Positions 1 to 14,046 of a stretch of 64,000 bases of DNA are shown piece after piece. The position numbers were made by a program, and so were the translations under genes. Each line of letters opens with the position of its first letter. The first letter of the stretch is position 1. The notes under the pieces are model-generated. The model saw only the letters and a program-made list of their open reading frames with translations. It was not told where the DNA came from and did no database searches. Source of the DNA: Ananas comosus (Eukaryota; Streptophyta; Magnoliopsida; Poales; Bromeliaceae); NCBI RefSeq assembly GCF_001540865.1, contig NC_033628.1:11257249-11321248 (forward strand), in the 5' to 3' direction.

Positions 1-141
1 TAATTGCTGATGCCTAAACAAAAGTGAAACCTTCCTGTAGCACTTCTTCCCCAACTAATAATAGAATAGTTCAATAAAAGTTGAAGGAACGAAAGTTGCA
101 CAGCAACGTTTCCTCACACAGAGCCCAGTATCTAATTATCA

Positions 142-2615
<2,474 letters not shown>

Positions 2616-3343
2616 NNNNNNNNNNNNNNNNNNNNNNNNNNNNNNNNNNNNNNNNNNNNNNNNNNNNNNNNNNNNNNNNNNNNNNNNNNNNNNNNNNNNN
2701 NNNNNNNNNNNNNNNNNNNNNNNNNNNNNNNNNNNNNNNNNNNNNNNNNNNNNNNNNNNNNNNNNNNNNNNNNNNNNNNNNNNNNNNNNNNNNNNNNNNN
2801 NNNNNNNNNNNNNNNNNNNNNNNNNNNNNNNNNNNNNNNNNNNNNNNNNNNNNNNNNNNNNNNNNNNNNNNNNNNNNNNNNNNNNNNNNNNNNNNNNNNN
2901 NNNNNNNNNNNNNNNNNNNNNNNNNNNNNNNNNNNNNNNNNNNNNNNNNNNNNNNNNNNNNNNNNNNNNNNNNNNNNNNNNNNNNNNNNNNNNNNNNNNN
3001 NNNNNNNNNNNNNNNNNNNNNNNNNNNNNNNNNNNNNNNNNNNNNNNNNNNNNNNNNNNNNNNNNNNNNNNNNNNNNNNNNNNNNNNNNNNNNNNNNNNN
3101 NNNNNNNNNNNNNNNNNNNNNNNNNNNNNNNNNNNNNNNNNNNNNNNNNNNNNNNNNNNNNNNNNNNNNNNNNNNNNNNNNNNNNNNNNNNNNNNNNNNN
3201 NNNNNNNNNNNNNNNNNNNNNNNNNNNNNNNNNNNNNNNNNNNNNNNNNNNNNNNNNNNNNNNNNNNNNNNNNNNNNNNNNNNNNNNNNNNNNNNNNNNN
3301 NNNNNNNNNNNNNNNNNNNNNNNNNNNNNNNNNNNNNNNNNNN
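2616..3343. other. Assembly gap, 728 N
   Basis: Unresolved bases that swallow the start of the BSK gene. Both edges are C homopolymers, so the gap was probably caused by a poly-C/CT tract in the 5' region of the gene. Confidence 0.99.
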
Positions 3344-3355
3344 CCCCCCCCCCCC

Positions 3356-3393
<38 letters not shown>
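3344..3393. repeat. C homopolymer followed by (CT)n
   Basis: About 23 C residues, then about 13 CT repeats, abutting the gap on the 5' side of BSK. A second CT run lies at 3517-3543. The same C-then-CT arrangement borders the KRP start at 54913-54945. Confidence 0.9.
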
Positions 3394-3510
3394 AGAAAGC
3401 GAAGGGGAAGTGATATGATATGATATGATAGAGGAAATAAAGAGGAAAGCTAATGATTCCTCTTTTTCGCTATGTGAGCGTGTGGGAACGAAAGAGCGGA
3501 GAGATCTATC

Positions 3511-3545
<35 letters not shown>

Positions 3546-3940
3546 GGGTTACTTTTTCTTTCTATTTTCCTCTCTCTTCTATCCCACCACTCGACCAAAT
3601 AACTCACCAAAACCTACCCAAACCCATGTTCTCAAACGCAACTGGACTTTACCAACTAGTAGTAGTACTCGTAGTAGTAGTAGTAGTCACATTTATAGCT
3701 GGGTCTTTTTTTTCTTTTGCCTTCTCCTGGGAGTTTGTACACATGAGCACGGTATCCATGTACCACGGCCTAACTTTATTTTCCTTCATTAATAATTATT
3801 TAATAATATTTATTATTTAAATTTAATTTAGTAATAATATAAGTAAATGAATTAGTACATTGAGTGGGTTGGGTGGAGTATTTTAGTCGCTAATTTTGAA
3901 TTTCCATCGGGGCGTGTAAAATGGCCGCGGCTGTGACGGG
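3394..3940 (-). promoter_or_regulatory. Presumed 5' UTR/promoter region of BSK
   Basis: Purine/pyrimidine microsatellites ((CT)n at 3517-3543, short GATAT repeats at 3412-3429, a GTA/GTAGTA run at 3656-3686) occupy the upstream flank of the minus-strand BSK gene. No discrete TATA box or start site can be assigned because the gene start is in the gap. Assignment is by position only. Confidence 0.35.
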
Positions 3941-3950
3941 AGATGAACCT

Positions 3951-4436
3951 AGAGATGTCAATGGGTACGGATACCGGAAATTTTATCTGAATTCGAACCC
4001 GAATGAAATAGATATATCCGGTGGATATGGATATCAAAAATAGAAACCCGACGGATATGAATTCGAATATGGATTTTGATTGTACCCGACCCAAACCCGA
4101 ACCTGAACCCGACTCGAACCCGAATTTATTTTGTATTATATATAATATATATATAGAAAAATTTGATATTATATTTGAATTTGTATTTTAAAATTTTAGA
4201 TTTAATATAATATATTTTGAAATATTGAAAAAAGAAATAATTGTTTCGGCTTCAAAATTTCGGGTTCTGGTTCGGATTCGGGTTTCGAATTTAGTCGGGT
4301 TCGGATTTGGATATGAATTTTTAAAATCCGTCAGGTTCAGGTTCGGGTTCGGGTTCGGGTTCGGGTTCGGGTTTGGAGTTGGGTTCGGGTTCGGGTTTTT
4401 AAAAATCCGCCTCGAATCCGACCCGTTGACATCTCT
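3951..4436. mobile_element. GGTTCG-rich TIR element, copy 1
   Basis: Terminal inverted repeats AGAGATGTCAATGGGT (left) and the complement of ACCCGTTGACATCTCT (right) match at 15 of 16 bases. The flanks carry a 9-bp target duplication AGATGAACC at 3941-3949 and 4437-4445. The interior is AT-rich with arms of repeated CGAACC/GGTTCG, which produces a spurious repetitive ORF on both strands. The 9-bp duplication suggests a Mutator-like MITE. A second copy is at 50161-50646. Confidence 0.82.
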
Positions 4437-4445
4437 AGATGAACC

Positions 4446-5154
4446 CGAGAATGGAGGGCATAATTGTAATTTCACGGAAGCTGTGAGCCTGTGAGTTAAT
4501 ATCTCTTCCCGGTTTTTCCGAACTTAATTGTAATAATAATTAGTTAATAGTTAATTACGTAACTAGAGGTCAGAGTTTGGGCTTTGAATAGTAACGGTCA
4601 CTTTTAAGTGAGTAATTGCCACGTGGCTTGGCTCCATACTTGGCTTGTTAAACTTGATATTCAAATCATTTAAACCTGTTATAATTATTTTATCTTTAAT
4701 TTAATATAATATTAGAGTAAAAAATTTGCAGTTTGAATTTGATAATACTCTCAAAATGTTTTGAACTCAAGCTTAAGCTGTTTAGACCAAACATTAATAA
4801 TTCCGCTTTAATTTAACAATTTTGGTGAGCACTTTCTTAAAAATATTGATACGGAAAAAACATTATAGCATTGTTTGCAGGTACAACTAAAAGCAATATA
4901 AATTAAGACCTTGATTTTGTACTATATATTGGAAATTCATGGAGACGTTGAACTTTGCAGCAAATTTTCTCGCTTCTTTAAATTTTTGAATTTAATATTT
5001 CTTTCGGCATCTCGTTGCATTGTATATGCCACAAATTAATTTAACAACAACAACAACAATGTTGAATGGAACACGAGTTTTTTTCGCTTCCTTATTATTT
5101 TTCACAAATTAATTTAACAACACGAGTTCTCTAAATTTTTTTTTTTTTCCTTTA
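4446..5154. other. AT-rich spacer, no gene seen
   Basis: No credible ORF, RNA gene or intact transposon. There is a short AAC triplet run at 5043-5058 and poly-T near 5137. Confidence 0.6.
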
Positions 5155-5335
5155 GGCATCTTGTCACGTTGAATGTGTTCTAAAGTCAGCTCGTGTTCAA
5201 CTTAAAATAAGTTCGAGATCAATTGCTCACTTAATAAATGAACCCAACACGAGTTGAGTTTTTCAACTCAAAATCTTAACGAGTAAATATGAACTACGGT
5301 CAACTCGCTTGTGTTCGGCTCAGTATAGCTAGAAT

Positions 5336-5372
<37 letters not shown>

Positions 5373-5374
5373 AA

Positions 5375-5619
5375 ATTATGCTACTATACTATCAATAGTA
5401 CCCAGTCCTTGGTATTATTGAGTTTTCGGCCGTTAGATGAAAGGATGTACGTTTAGTATGATAGTGGTCCCCGGTTAAATTGATAATGGTTCCCTAGGAT
5501 TTAGTGGGTAGTTGATTTAATAGTATAATCTAACGGGTGGAAATTATCAAAGAGCAGATCTAACGGTAGAAACTCAATAGTATCAAGGGCTTGCTACTAT
5601 CGATAGTATAGTAGCCGGA

Positions 5620-5622
<3 letters not shown>
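5375..5622. mobile_element. Short palindromic TA-flanked MITE (group II)
   Basis: The left end GCTACTATACTATCAATAGT pairs with the right end CTACTATCGATAGTATAGTAGC. The element is about 250 bp and is flanked on both sides by TA microsatellite. The subterminal sequence TTGGTATTATTGAGTTTTCG is mirrored by AGAAACTCAATAGTATCAAG. It is nested in repeat R1. Confidence 0.78.

Positions 5623-5695
<73 letters not shown>
5621..5695. repeat. (TA)n microsatellite
   Basis: About 36 TA units directly adjoin the right end of the short palindromic element. Confidence 0.95.
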
Positions 5696-5698
<3 letters not shown>

Positions 5699-5990
5699 AA
5701 ATTTCTATTTGGGTTTTAGGATAACAAAAATATAAAGGAATCTATATTTTATAAATTTTAATTATTAAATTAAAATTCTAATTTTTAATTTTCTTCAAAA
5801 TATTCACCAAATGGTATGGCTAACAATTTAAGTTGTTATTTGCGAGTCAGTTCGTATTCAGCTCGTTAATAAATAAGAAGAACACGAACAGAATTTTTCA
5901 GTTTGATATTATAACGAGCTAGCTCGTATTATTAAACAAGATCGAACACGAACCGGCATTCGAGAAGAAGGTGAAGTTTAAACTGAAATA

Positions 5991-7383
5991 GATTTACGAA
6001 TAATCTAAATTTTAGATAAAATTTATTTTTCTTCTGTTGTTTATTTTATTTTCTTTTACTTTAATTACAATAGTTAAAAAAAATTAATTTCAATCAAAAA
6101 ATAAAGCTACTCTCAGTCAAATAAAAAAAACAAATATTTATAATCAAAAATTACTTTAATATTTTTCACTTTCGACGGAACGCATTCAACGTGACAATCT
6201 CCGAACCACATTATACACCTGCAGCGACGCATACGTTATATAATAATTATTATAAGGCTTCAAATTTCGGTTACTTATTAAGCTTCTCCTCGAGAAGCGT
6301 GACAAGCTTTAAATTTCGGGGTGAGCATTAAATGGTCACGATGACGTCATCGTTTAATATAGTCCTACGTGTGGAATAATTAATAAAAGAAAAGGAAACG
6401 AGGCGTGAGAAAGAGGGAGAGAAAATGCCGGGAAAGGGAGTTGTCGTGGGCCCCACAATGTCAGCCTCACGGTTGTTTTTATTAAATAATTTCATGGTAG
6501 GTAGTGAGTAATTTTTTAGGTAGTGATTTTTATTATTGTATTAATTGTAAAATTGGCTCCTAAGTTTTTCAACTTAGGTTTAAATTTTTTAAAAAAAATG
6601 AATCTTTTAGTTTTATAATTACTCTTTTTTCGTAAATTATTTATTAAATAATGTGGAGGCTGTTCTATTAAAATTTTCTTTCGGTACTGCCGATCTAAAT
6701 CGATGAATTATTACTCTGTTTGGAAAAAAAAAATGTTTACTTCTAAATTCACCGTCTGATAGTTGATTTTTCAAAAAATATTATAAAGATAATATGTTGA
6801 GTTAAAATATGTTTTTCATCTATTTAGTTCCTATGCAAAATATTTTTTAAAATTTTTTAAAATTTTATAAAAAAATATTTTTTTAATTTTTTAAAATTTT
6901 TATTTAAAATAATATTTATAAAAGAAATATTTTTATAATTTTATTACAAGATAATTATTTATGTTTTTTACGAAAAACCAAACACTCCCTGAGTGATTAT
7001 TCAAGAATTTCGGCGGTCCTCGCTTTCATTCTTTATTTTTCCTCTTTATCAAGGAGGAATTTATTTCTAGACCTAATTTGAGCCTCGTACTCTTACCTCA
7101 ATCAATGTATTCTAATAAATACTTTGAATTTAGTGTAAAATTTTTTGAGAAAATGGGACCAAGCATATGGGTGCTTTGTTGAATTTCGTGGGAAATTTAA
7201 AGTAACCAAAAAAAATTAAAATTAAAATTTTTATTAAGGATAAAATAAACTTAACTGCCTAGCCTAGTTGTTCATGAATTATTAATTTATTAACAAATTC
7301 ATGTATTACTCACCTATGCATATAAATCAATAAAAAAAACTCTTATACTTATCAATAATATAATATATAAAAACTAATTATTA
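5991..7383. other. AT-rich spacer, no gene seen
   Basis: Mostly A/T runs. One GC-richer patch (6330-6475) contains ATGACGTCATCG, a palindromic bZIP-type TGACGTCA core at 6342-6349, but no neighbouring gene makes it interpretable. Confidence 0.5.
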
Positions 7384-7392
7384 TATAAGTAT

Positions 7393-7749
7393 GGAAAAAC
7401 TTCAAAAACCCCCCCTGTGGTTTCGTGCATTCTCACTTTGCTACCCTGTGGTTTAAAACGTATCAATTTGCCCCCCTGTGGTTTCGTTTTTATCTTTTTG
7501 TTATCAATTTTATTATTATTTTTTTTAAAAATCAGTGACAAAGTTAAAATTAAAGGATACTAAAGTGACTATTCGATAAATATAGATAGTTATCTGAAGT
7601 TTTTTGTATATAATTTAACGAAATATTAACGAAAAAGCTTCCGAAAAGATAAAAATGAAACCACAGGGGGGTAAATTGATACGTTTTAAACCACAGGGTA
7701 GCAAAGTGAGAATGCACGAAACCACAGGGGGGGTTTTTGAAGTTTTCCC
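7393..7749. mobile_element. Foldback Mutator-type MITE with 9-bp TSD
   Basis: The two arms, each about 108 bp, are near-perfect inverted repeats. GGAAAAACTTCAAAAACCCC at the left is mirrored by GGGTTTTTGAAGTTTTCCC at the right. Each arm contains three CCTGTGGTTT modules. A direct 9-bp duplication TATAAGTAT flanks the element at 7384-7392 and 7750-7758. The long TIR and 9-bp duplication are typical of Mutator-like elements. The central loop (about 7505-7640) is AT-rich and non-coding. Confidence 0.9.
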
Positions 7750-7944
7750 TATAAGTATTGACTAAATTTTGCAATTGGAACATTTATTAGGATAATAAAA
7801 TTGGGGTATGCATAGCAGCAAAGCTTAATGCTTTAGGCAAAAGGTTGGCAGGGTTTTCTCGGATGGCAGGCATTCAGATTGAGTACATACATATTTATAA
7901 AATTTGACCCTCACACCTTCTGGGATGCTATCAGGCGATTAGTT

Positions 7945-8345
7945 TGGAGTAGGACTGATAATTCAGCTCGCTACTTGTAAGTCAGCTCGTGTTCAACTCA
8001 AAATGAAATTGAGATCGATCGCTCTTGTTTAATCAACGAGCCGAACATGAGCTGAAGTTTTCAGCTCGAAATCTTAATGCCCCGAACATAAGTTAGGATC
8101 AACTTTCTCATGTTCAGCTCAAATATAAGTATTATAAATTTACACTATTTGATTCTTAAGCCGATTCAAATTCAAAAAGATCTATATTTCATAAATTTTA
8201 ATTTTTAATCGTTTTTCATAATCTAATTTGCTGTTCATGAGTCAGCTTGTTATAAATAAATCGAATACGAGCAGAACCTTTTAACTCGATATTTTAACGA
8301 ATCACTCTGTATTTGAGTCCATTTTAATGAATAAGCGAATATGAG
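7945..8345. repeat. Dispersed repeat R1, uninterrupted copy
   Basis: Carries AAGTCAGCTCGTGTTCAACT, CAGCTCGAAATCTTAATG and GAGTCAGCTTGTTATAAATA in the same order as the interrupted copy at 5155-5990. No ORF or terminal repeats were identified. Confidence 0.6.
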
Positions 8346-10250
8346 GCGGTCTCAGATCCCTCGTGTTCTCACTGTGGGCCTGGTTTCGAATGGAATATGG
8401 TTAGGTAGCCTGCAGTCAATAAGTACACAAAATAAAATTTTTTTGAAAAAAAATCTCAGGCGTTTGCGTGGAGTCCAATCATTGATTTTATTTTCTGATC
8501 ATTTACAGGCTGTGAGCCCGTGGCAGGATTTTGCCGTACAATTCGTAGACCCAATGCTGAGATTAATTTATTTCCTACGCCCAGTGCAGTAGACCAACCA
8601 AAACTTTTCAATTTTATGCGTCCATATATCAGTGGTAGCTTTTTCTCAAAAAAAATATAAATATATAAATTAATGCAAGCATACTGTAACTTGGTATATT
8701 TTCAAAAAATAAATTTAGTTAAAAATATAAAACAATTAGATTTTAAATTTGAAATCTTATTCTAACCATTAAGTTCTTTTTCCACTTGCACTAGAATGGT
8801 AGCATTTTAGTAACTAAACTTTTGTAGCCCAATTAAAAATTAATATTGCTCTCATAAAATGTCGATTTGTTGATAGATATAAAGACATATATTTCAATAG
8901 TACTTAATATTGTATACTGTTCCTCCATATAATAATTGATATATAAAGATAATATTTTGATGGGAATCTTATCATTTCTTTTTAATTAGGTCGTTATCGG
9001 TTTGCCCCCCAAAATTGTATATATTGATTGTTTTGATTGCATATAATTGCAACTGTACTACAGATTTAATGCATTAAGATTCAAAATAGTGCTTAGTTCG
9101 ACAATTTGAATTCAGTTGCTATAATTGAAACTGGACAATGAGACTTATGCAACAGTTGGAATTACGTCCAAATTAGTCGCAATTTCAATTGCTACAAAAA
9201 AAAAAGTTACTTTAAACAAGCGATATATGCTTACCTATCTAATCACATTTTAAACAAAAGTAATAAATTCTCTTCTACATTAAGAATAATTTCACCATCC
9301 GATATAAAAAGAGAATATTATATAAATACAGTTTCAACTAATGCAATCAAATCCACGAAATAAATTATTTATAAATACACCACTTTGTTTAATTTACACT
9401 AATGCATTGTTGACTATATTCATTTTCAATTATATTGTATTTATAATTACATCCAACCTACAATGCTTTCAATTATTACGAACTCGAAGTACATCTCAAC
9501 CTTATCTTCAACTAAGCTTTTCCATTATTTCCTTCCAATATAACTCTTTTTTTTTTTTTTGAGAGAGAGAGAGAGAGTCCCAATATAACTTGTTAGTTGT
9601 TGCAAAGAGAATATAAAGAATATGCATTGAAATCTTTATCTTTACTTGGGGATTGATAACAATATAAATTTAAATTTGGACAAAAACTTTTCTAATTATT
9701 TTCTATAGAGCCCTTAATCATATGAAATTTGCTATAGTTTGGAAGTATGATGACATCATGTTGTTATTGTAAATGAATCATTCAATATATAAAAATGTTT
9801 CTTTAATTCCATCCCCATTTTCTACAACAAGCTTAATTAGCAAATCAATCCTAGTAATCAAGATGCCGACCCCAACACAATTATAACTTTCCCACATTGT
9901 TTTGTGACTTTTATCTTAAAAAAGAATCGCCATTACTTTTATAACATTTAATAATTTTATGTTTTTTGAGATGAAGATAGTGTCTGATTCGCTACGTTCA
10001 TTTTTCAGACACTAATTCGTCTAAAAATATAAAGCAATTAAACTTCGAATATTCAGCATCTTGGGTACCAACTATCAAGTATTTAACCAACTATACTAAT
10101 AGTTTTAGATCAGATATAAATAACAATTCGGATAAATATAGAGTTGACTTAAACTTTTAACACGTCAAAATTTTGATTTCGCTGTCTAACTTTTTAATTT
10201 GTTTGGTTTGAGCTAGTCAACGGTATTTTGAATTTAAAATATAAATGTGT
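8346..10250. other. Spacer, no gene seen
   Basis: A GC-neutral stretch (8341-8590) has an open frame of 83 codons but no recognisable domain. The remainder is AT-rich. One very short tail insertion lies at 9546-9579. Confidence 0.5.
9546..9579 (-). mobile_element. Very short retroposed tail insertion
   Basis: 34 bp reading, on the minus strand, (CT)n followed by about 14 A. It is flanked by the exact 11-bp direct duplication CCAATATAACT at 9535-9545 and 9580-9590. This matches the CTCTC-poly(A) terminus of the local SINE/LINE tail, reduced to almost nothing. Confidence 0.6.
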
Positions 10251-10420
10251 ACCGACCGTCCCTAGAGCAAGTGACAAAAGGCTTGGTGGTTGGTACCCGA
10301 GGTCGCAAGTTCGAATCCCAGTTGATTCACATTTTCAGTTGATTCACATTTCAAGCTAAGTTTATTTCTATATGTAATAAACGAAACGAGTAGCGTGGTA
10401 CCTCTCTCTTAAAATATATA
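10251..10420 (+). mobile_element. tRNA-derived SINE
   Basis: The head ACCGACCGTCCCTAGAGCAA has a Pol III A-box-like stretch, and AAGTTCGAATCCC is a B box. The body is AAGTTTATTTCTATATGTAA and the tail is ACGAAACGAGTAGCGTGG-TACCTCTCTCTT. A local duplication of AGTTGATTCACATTT marks this copy. It runs into TA repeats and a 12-N gap. Confidence 0.85.
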
Positions 10421-10431
10421 TATATATATAT

Positions 10432-10443
10432 NNNNNNNNNNNN
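10432..10443. other. Assembly gap, 12 N
   Basis: A short gap within or after a (TA)n microsatellite. Confidence 0.99.
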
Positions 10444-12257
10444 CGTCGTTCATCTTTACAAATTTAATTAATATATTTTATTTAATTTTCATAATTATAA
10501 ATTTATTGAAATAACTAATTAGTTTAAATTTTAAAGTCAAAATAATATTGACCGACTAAAATCAATAAAAAAAATGAAAATTTTTAAAAGATTAGATAAC
10601 CGACTCAACATGACTCATAATACAAATAAGTTCAGTACTTTTTTTATCCAAAATATACACTATAAAAGTCATTTCGCGATTGAATGCGATTCAAACACAT
10701 ATAATAATAATAATAATAATAATACAGAAAAAATAAATAAACAAAAAACCTATAAATAAAGAAAAACAAAAACAAAACAAAAGCACTCAAAGCTAAAGCT
10801 TCTTTTGTATCGCGAAACCCGAAGCGCTTATTGAGCTTTTGCGCGTGTGGAGCGCAACAGCGCTGTAACGTAAAACAAAACGCGAGCCACTTCCACGTGC
10901 GCATCTTTTGGAAGGATTACTTTTTGGCCACAGCTCCAGTAACCGCATTTGCTTTATAACGTTCTCCTTTTTTAACCACTTTTTTTTTTGTTAATTTACT
11001 AAATCCTCGTTTTGGGATCAGTAAATAATGATTAAATAAAAATCACATTAACCAATGAGAGACCCTTGCATTAATTAGATACGCGACAACCGGAATATTA
11101 GCAGGACCAAATTTTAAACTCTCTTTATTTTAAAATTTGATATTAAATTATTATTTCCAGGGATTTGAGAAACCATGGCATAGGTTTCACCATTTCCTGA
11201 GCCCTATTTATTGTTTAAATAAAAGGTTAAATGCAGTCAGATCGTGCAAACATAATAAATTATAAATATATTTTTATAAAATTTAATTTTTATATTTTTT
11301 TATAAAAATTTTAATATTTTTAAATATGTGATTTTGGATTTGTTACTATTAAGGAACTGTTTATATTTTCAATTTTGTCATCACAAATATTTTTTTTTTC
11401 AAAAGCCACAACAGTATAATATAAAGGAGTAAAAATGTCAAATTATCTCATAAATTAACTAGAGTTAAGTATTTAATCTATGGATAACTAAATGTTTCTG
11501 ACGAATTCTAACGGCAGAAATATATTTGAAAATATTAAAATTTTTTCGGAGACTATATGAAAATTGAACTCTATAGAAATATATTTATAATTCACTATAT
11601 TTGTATGGATCTATATACAATTAACCCTGGTTTAAAGTACAAGTTATGTGTTAGTTGTACGCGACGGCATTGTATTAAAAGTTTATTCTAACGTACGTTC
11701 GTTTTTAGAAAAACTAATTAAGCGTCCACTAACTGCCAAAAACATAAATCCAAACTCGTTAAAATTATTCTAATGAATATTCTAAGATAAATTATAATAT
11801 TACTGGTGATGTTTAATTATGTTTTTGCTTCTTCTTTTACTCCCATATTAAATTGACAAAATAAAAGTTTTAATAACACCAGTAATTTTCATTTTTTTTT
11901 TTTAAAAAATTGTGTAAATTTTTAAAATGAAAATAAGTAATTGGGCTCATGAATAAATCATGTTGAGCATCACATTCGGAATTGGTTCCACCAGCAATCA
12001 AGCCTCTGATGTTCTTTTACGAAAGCGACTAAAAATAAATAAATAAATAAAATTCCTCTTACCAAGCCATGGCACGTGGAATGATCCTTTGTCTTTCTCC
12101 ATAAAAAAAATAAAAATATTTAAAAAGGTAATAAATTGCTCAAACTTTGCTGAAGATAAATATTATTTTTTCTTGTTTTTCCTTTTTTTTTTTTTATTTG
12201 TCTCTAAATAAGTTTTATATATTTTTAATTTAGTTATATATACTGTAAATATTTTTC
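10444..12257. other. AT-rich spacer, no gene seen
   Basis: No coding signal. A GC-rich patch at 10795-10905 carries paired AGCGCTTATTGAGC / GCGCAACAGCGCTGTAACG motifs that look like a degraded transposon terminus. A foldback element lies at about 11224-11632. Confidence 0.5.
11224..11632. mobile_element. Probable foldback MITE
   Basis: The left arm AATTATAAATATATTTTTAT is mirrored near the right end by ATAGAAATATATTTATAATT. The interior TATTTTTAAATATG is mirrored by AAATATATTTGAAAATA. The ends GGTTAAATGCAG and CAATTAACCCTG are imperfect inverted repeats, with GTTTAAA on both sides as a possible target duplication. Boundaries are approximate. Confidence 0.5.
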
Positions 12258-13156
12258 NNNNNNNNNNNNNNNNNNNNNNNNNNNNNNNNNNNNNNNNNNN
12301 NNNNNNNNNNNNNNNNNNNNNNNNNNNNNNNNNNNNNNNNNNNNNNNNNNNNNNNNNNNNNNNNNNNNNNNNNNNNNNNNNNNNNNNNNNNNNNNNNNNN
12401 NNNNNNNNNNNNNNNNNNNNNNNNNNNNNNNNNNNNNNNNNNNNNNNNNNNNNNNNNNNNNNNNNNNNNNNNNNNNNNNNNNNNNNNNNNNNNNNNNNNN
12501 NNNNNNNNNNNNNNNNNNNNNNNNNNNNNNNNNNNNNNNNNNNNNNNNNNNNNNNNNNNNNNNNNNNNNNNNNNNNNNNNNNNNNNNNNNNNNNNNNNNN
12601 NNNNNNNNNNNNNNNNNNNNNNNNNNNNNNNNNNNNNNNNNNNNNNNNNNNNNNNNNNNNNNNNNNNNNNNNNNNNNNNNNNNNNNNNNNNNNNNNNNNN
12701 NNNNNNNNNNNNNNNNNNNNNNNNNNNNNNNNNNNNNNNNNNNNNNNNNNNNNNNNNNNNNNNNNNNNNNNNNNNNNNNNNNNNNNNNNNNNNNNNNNNN
12801 NNNNNNNNNNNNNNNNNNNNNNNNNNNNNNNNNNNNNNNNNNNNNNNNNNNNNNNNNNNNNNNNNNNNNNNNNNNNNNNNNNNNNNNNNNNNNNNNNNNN
12901 NNNNNNNNNNNNNNNNNNNNNNNNNNNNNNNNNNNNNNNNNNNNNNNNNNNNNNNNNNNNNNNNNNNNNNNNNNNNNNNNNNNNNNNNNNNNNNNNNNNN
13001 NNNNNNNNNNNNNNNNNNNNNNNNNNNNNNNNNNNNNNNNNNNNNNNNNNNNNNNNNNNNNNNNNNNNNNNNNNNNNNNNNNNNNNNNNNNNNNNNNNNN
13101 NNNNNNNNNNNNNNNNNNNNNNNNNNNNNNNNNNNNNNNNNNNNNNNNNNNNNNNN
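12258..13156. other. Assembly gap, 899 N
   Basis: Unresolved bases. The right edge begins inside the right arm of a palindromic element. Confidence 0.99.
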
Positions 13157-13298
13157 TTACGAAATTTATTTTCTAGAAGTTTGAAATACTCTAGATCATA
13201 TTTAACGGAGTGGATCGTTGATTCGGAAGCTCCATCATTGAAAACAACTTATGAGTACGAGGGCTCCAATACTCATAATAGTATAGTAGCCATGGCCT
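13157..13298. mobile_element. Right arm of long palindromic element (group I)
   Basis: Matches the right arm of the element at 33696-34236 (ATATTTAACGGAGTG-ATCG, GAAAACAACTTATGAGTACG, AGTATAGTAGCC), followed by (TA)n. The left arm is lost in the gap. Confidence 0.75.
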
Positions 13299-13311
13299 AT
13301 ATATATATATA

Positions 13312-13922
13312 TAGTGCGTCTGGTATGCTTATGGAAGTACGGAGCGCTCCGTGCTTCCACTTTGTTTTCGATGTTCGGACTTTCGAATCGACGATCGGCT
13401 CCGTTAGACTTGATCTAAAGTATTTGAAGTATCTAGAAAATAAATTTTGCGATTTTTCGATATCATTTGCCTAGTGATCAAAGTGGCTCAAAATCAACAG
13501 CTGAAAATAAAAATCTTACAAAATATGATGATATGACATTAAAATTTTAGATCAAAATTATTGATCTTGTTTTATATGGTATAAAGAATTTTCTATCAAA
13601 ATTTCATGCGATTTGGATATTTCTATACCGTTAAACTTGCAATCGGCTCACCACGGCCATTAAAATGAACGACTGAAAATGAATATTCTTTAAAAAATGA
13701 TGATAGGAGTATTGTAATCAAGATCAAAAGTATAGATCTTGTTTTAAATAGTTTAAAAAATTTTCTAACAAAAATTCAATTAATTTGGATATCTTTACGC
13801 CGTTAAACGAGAAAACACCTCATTTCGATTATTAAAATTACAAATTTTGAAACACTTTGATCATTAGGCAAATGATGTCGAAAAGATTTGAAATTTGATT
13901 TCTAAACACTTCAAGTGGTATA
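13312..13922. mobile_element. Long palindromic element (group I), broken at N
   Basis: The left arm has CTTTCGAATCGACGATCGGC, CCGTTAGACTTGATCTAAAG and TTTTTCGATATCATTTGCCT. The start of the mirrored arm appears at 13850-13922 (CTTTGATCATTAGGCAAATG). The distal right arm is missing where a single N (13923) joins directly to a SINE tail. Confidence 0.7.
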
Positions 13923-13926
13923 NAAA

Positions 13927-13999
13927 AGGTAGCATGCTACATGCTTCGTTTATTTCTTTTAAAAATAAATTTAGCTGAAAATATTAATCAACTATAATT
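13927..13999 (-). mobile_element. SINE 3' fragment
   Basis: On the minus strand this reads the SINE body and tail (TTAGCTGAAAATATTAATC complement, then the GAAGCATGTAGCATGCTACC-like hairpin). The head is absent. It abuts the single N at 13923. Confidence 0.6.
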
Positions 14000-14004
14000 C
14001 AAAC

Positions 14005-14040
<36 letters not shown>

Positions 14041-14046
<6 letters not shown>

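Larger units (their letters stand above)
5155..5990. repeat. Dispersed repeat (R1) split by a nested MITE
   Basis: 5160-5335 and 5697-5990 together align in order with the uninterrupted copy at 7945-8345. Shared motifs are GTCAGCTCGTGTTCAAC, TCAACTCAAAATCTTAACGA, then AAATCTATATTT-like AT sequence and GAGTCAG-CTCGT-ATTCAGCTCG. Between the halves lie a (CA)n(TA)n tract and a short palindromic element. The superfamily of R1 is not recognised. Confidence 0.6.

Noticed and set aside
4330..4400. Telomere-like GGGTTCG repeats
   Set aside because: Plant telomeric repeat is TTTAGGG. This hexamer is different and lies inside a TIR element.
4188..4494. Repetitive proline/asparagine-type and glycine/phenylalanine-type frames
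   Set aside because: Products of the GGTTCG arms of a transposon, and the same happens at 50421-50727. No protein is expected.
8341..8592. 83-codon plus-strand ORF
   Set aside because: Its composition matches the flanking spacer, and there is no recognisable motif or supporting promoter or splice structure.
10251..10330. tRNA gene suggested by A- and B-box-like motifs
   Set aside because: No acceptor-stem pairing. The same head recurs in many SINE copies followed by the same non-tRNA body.
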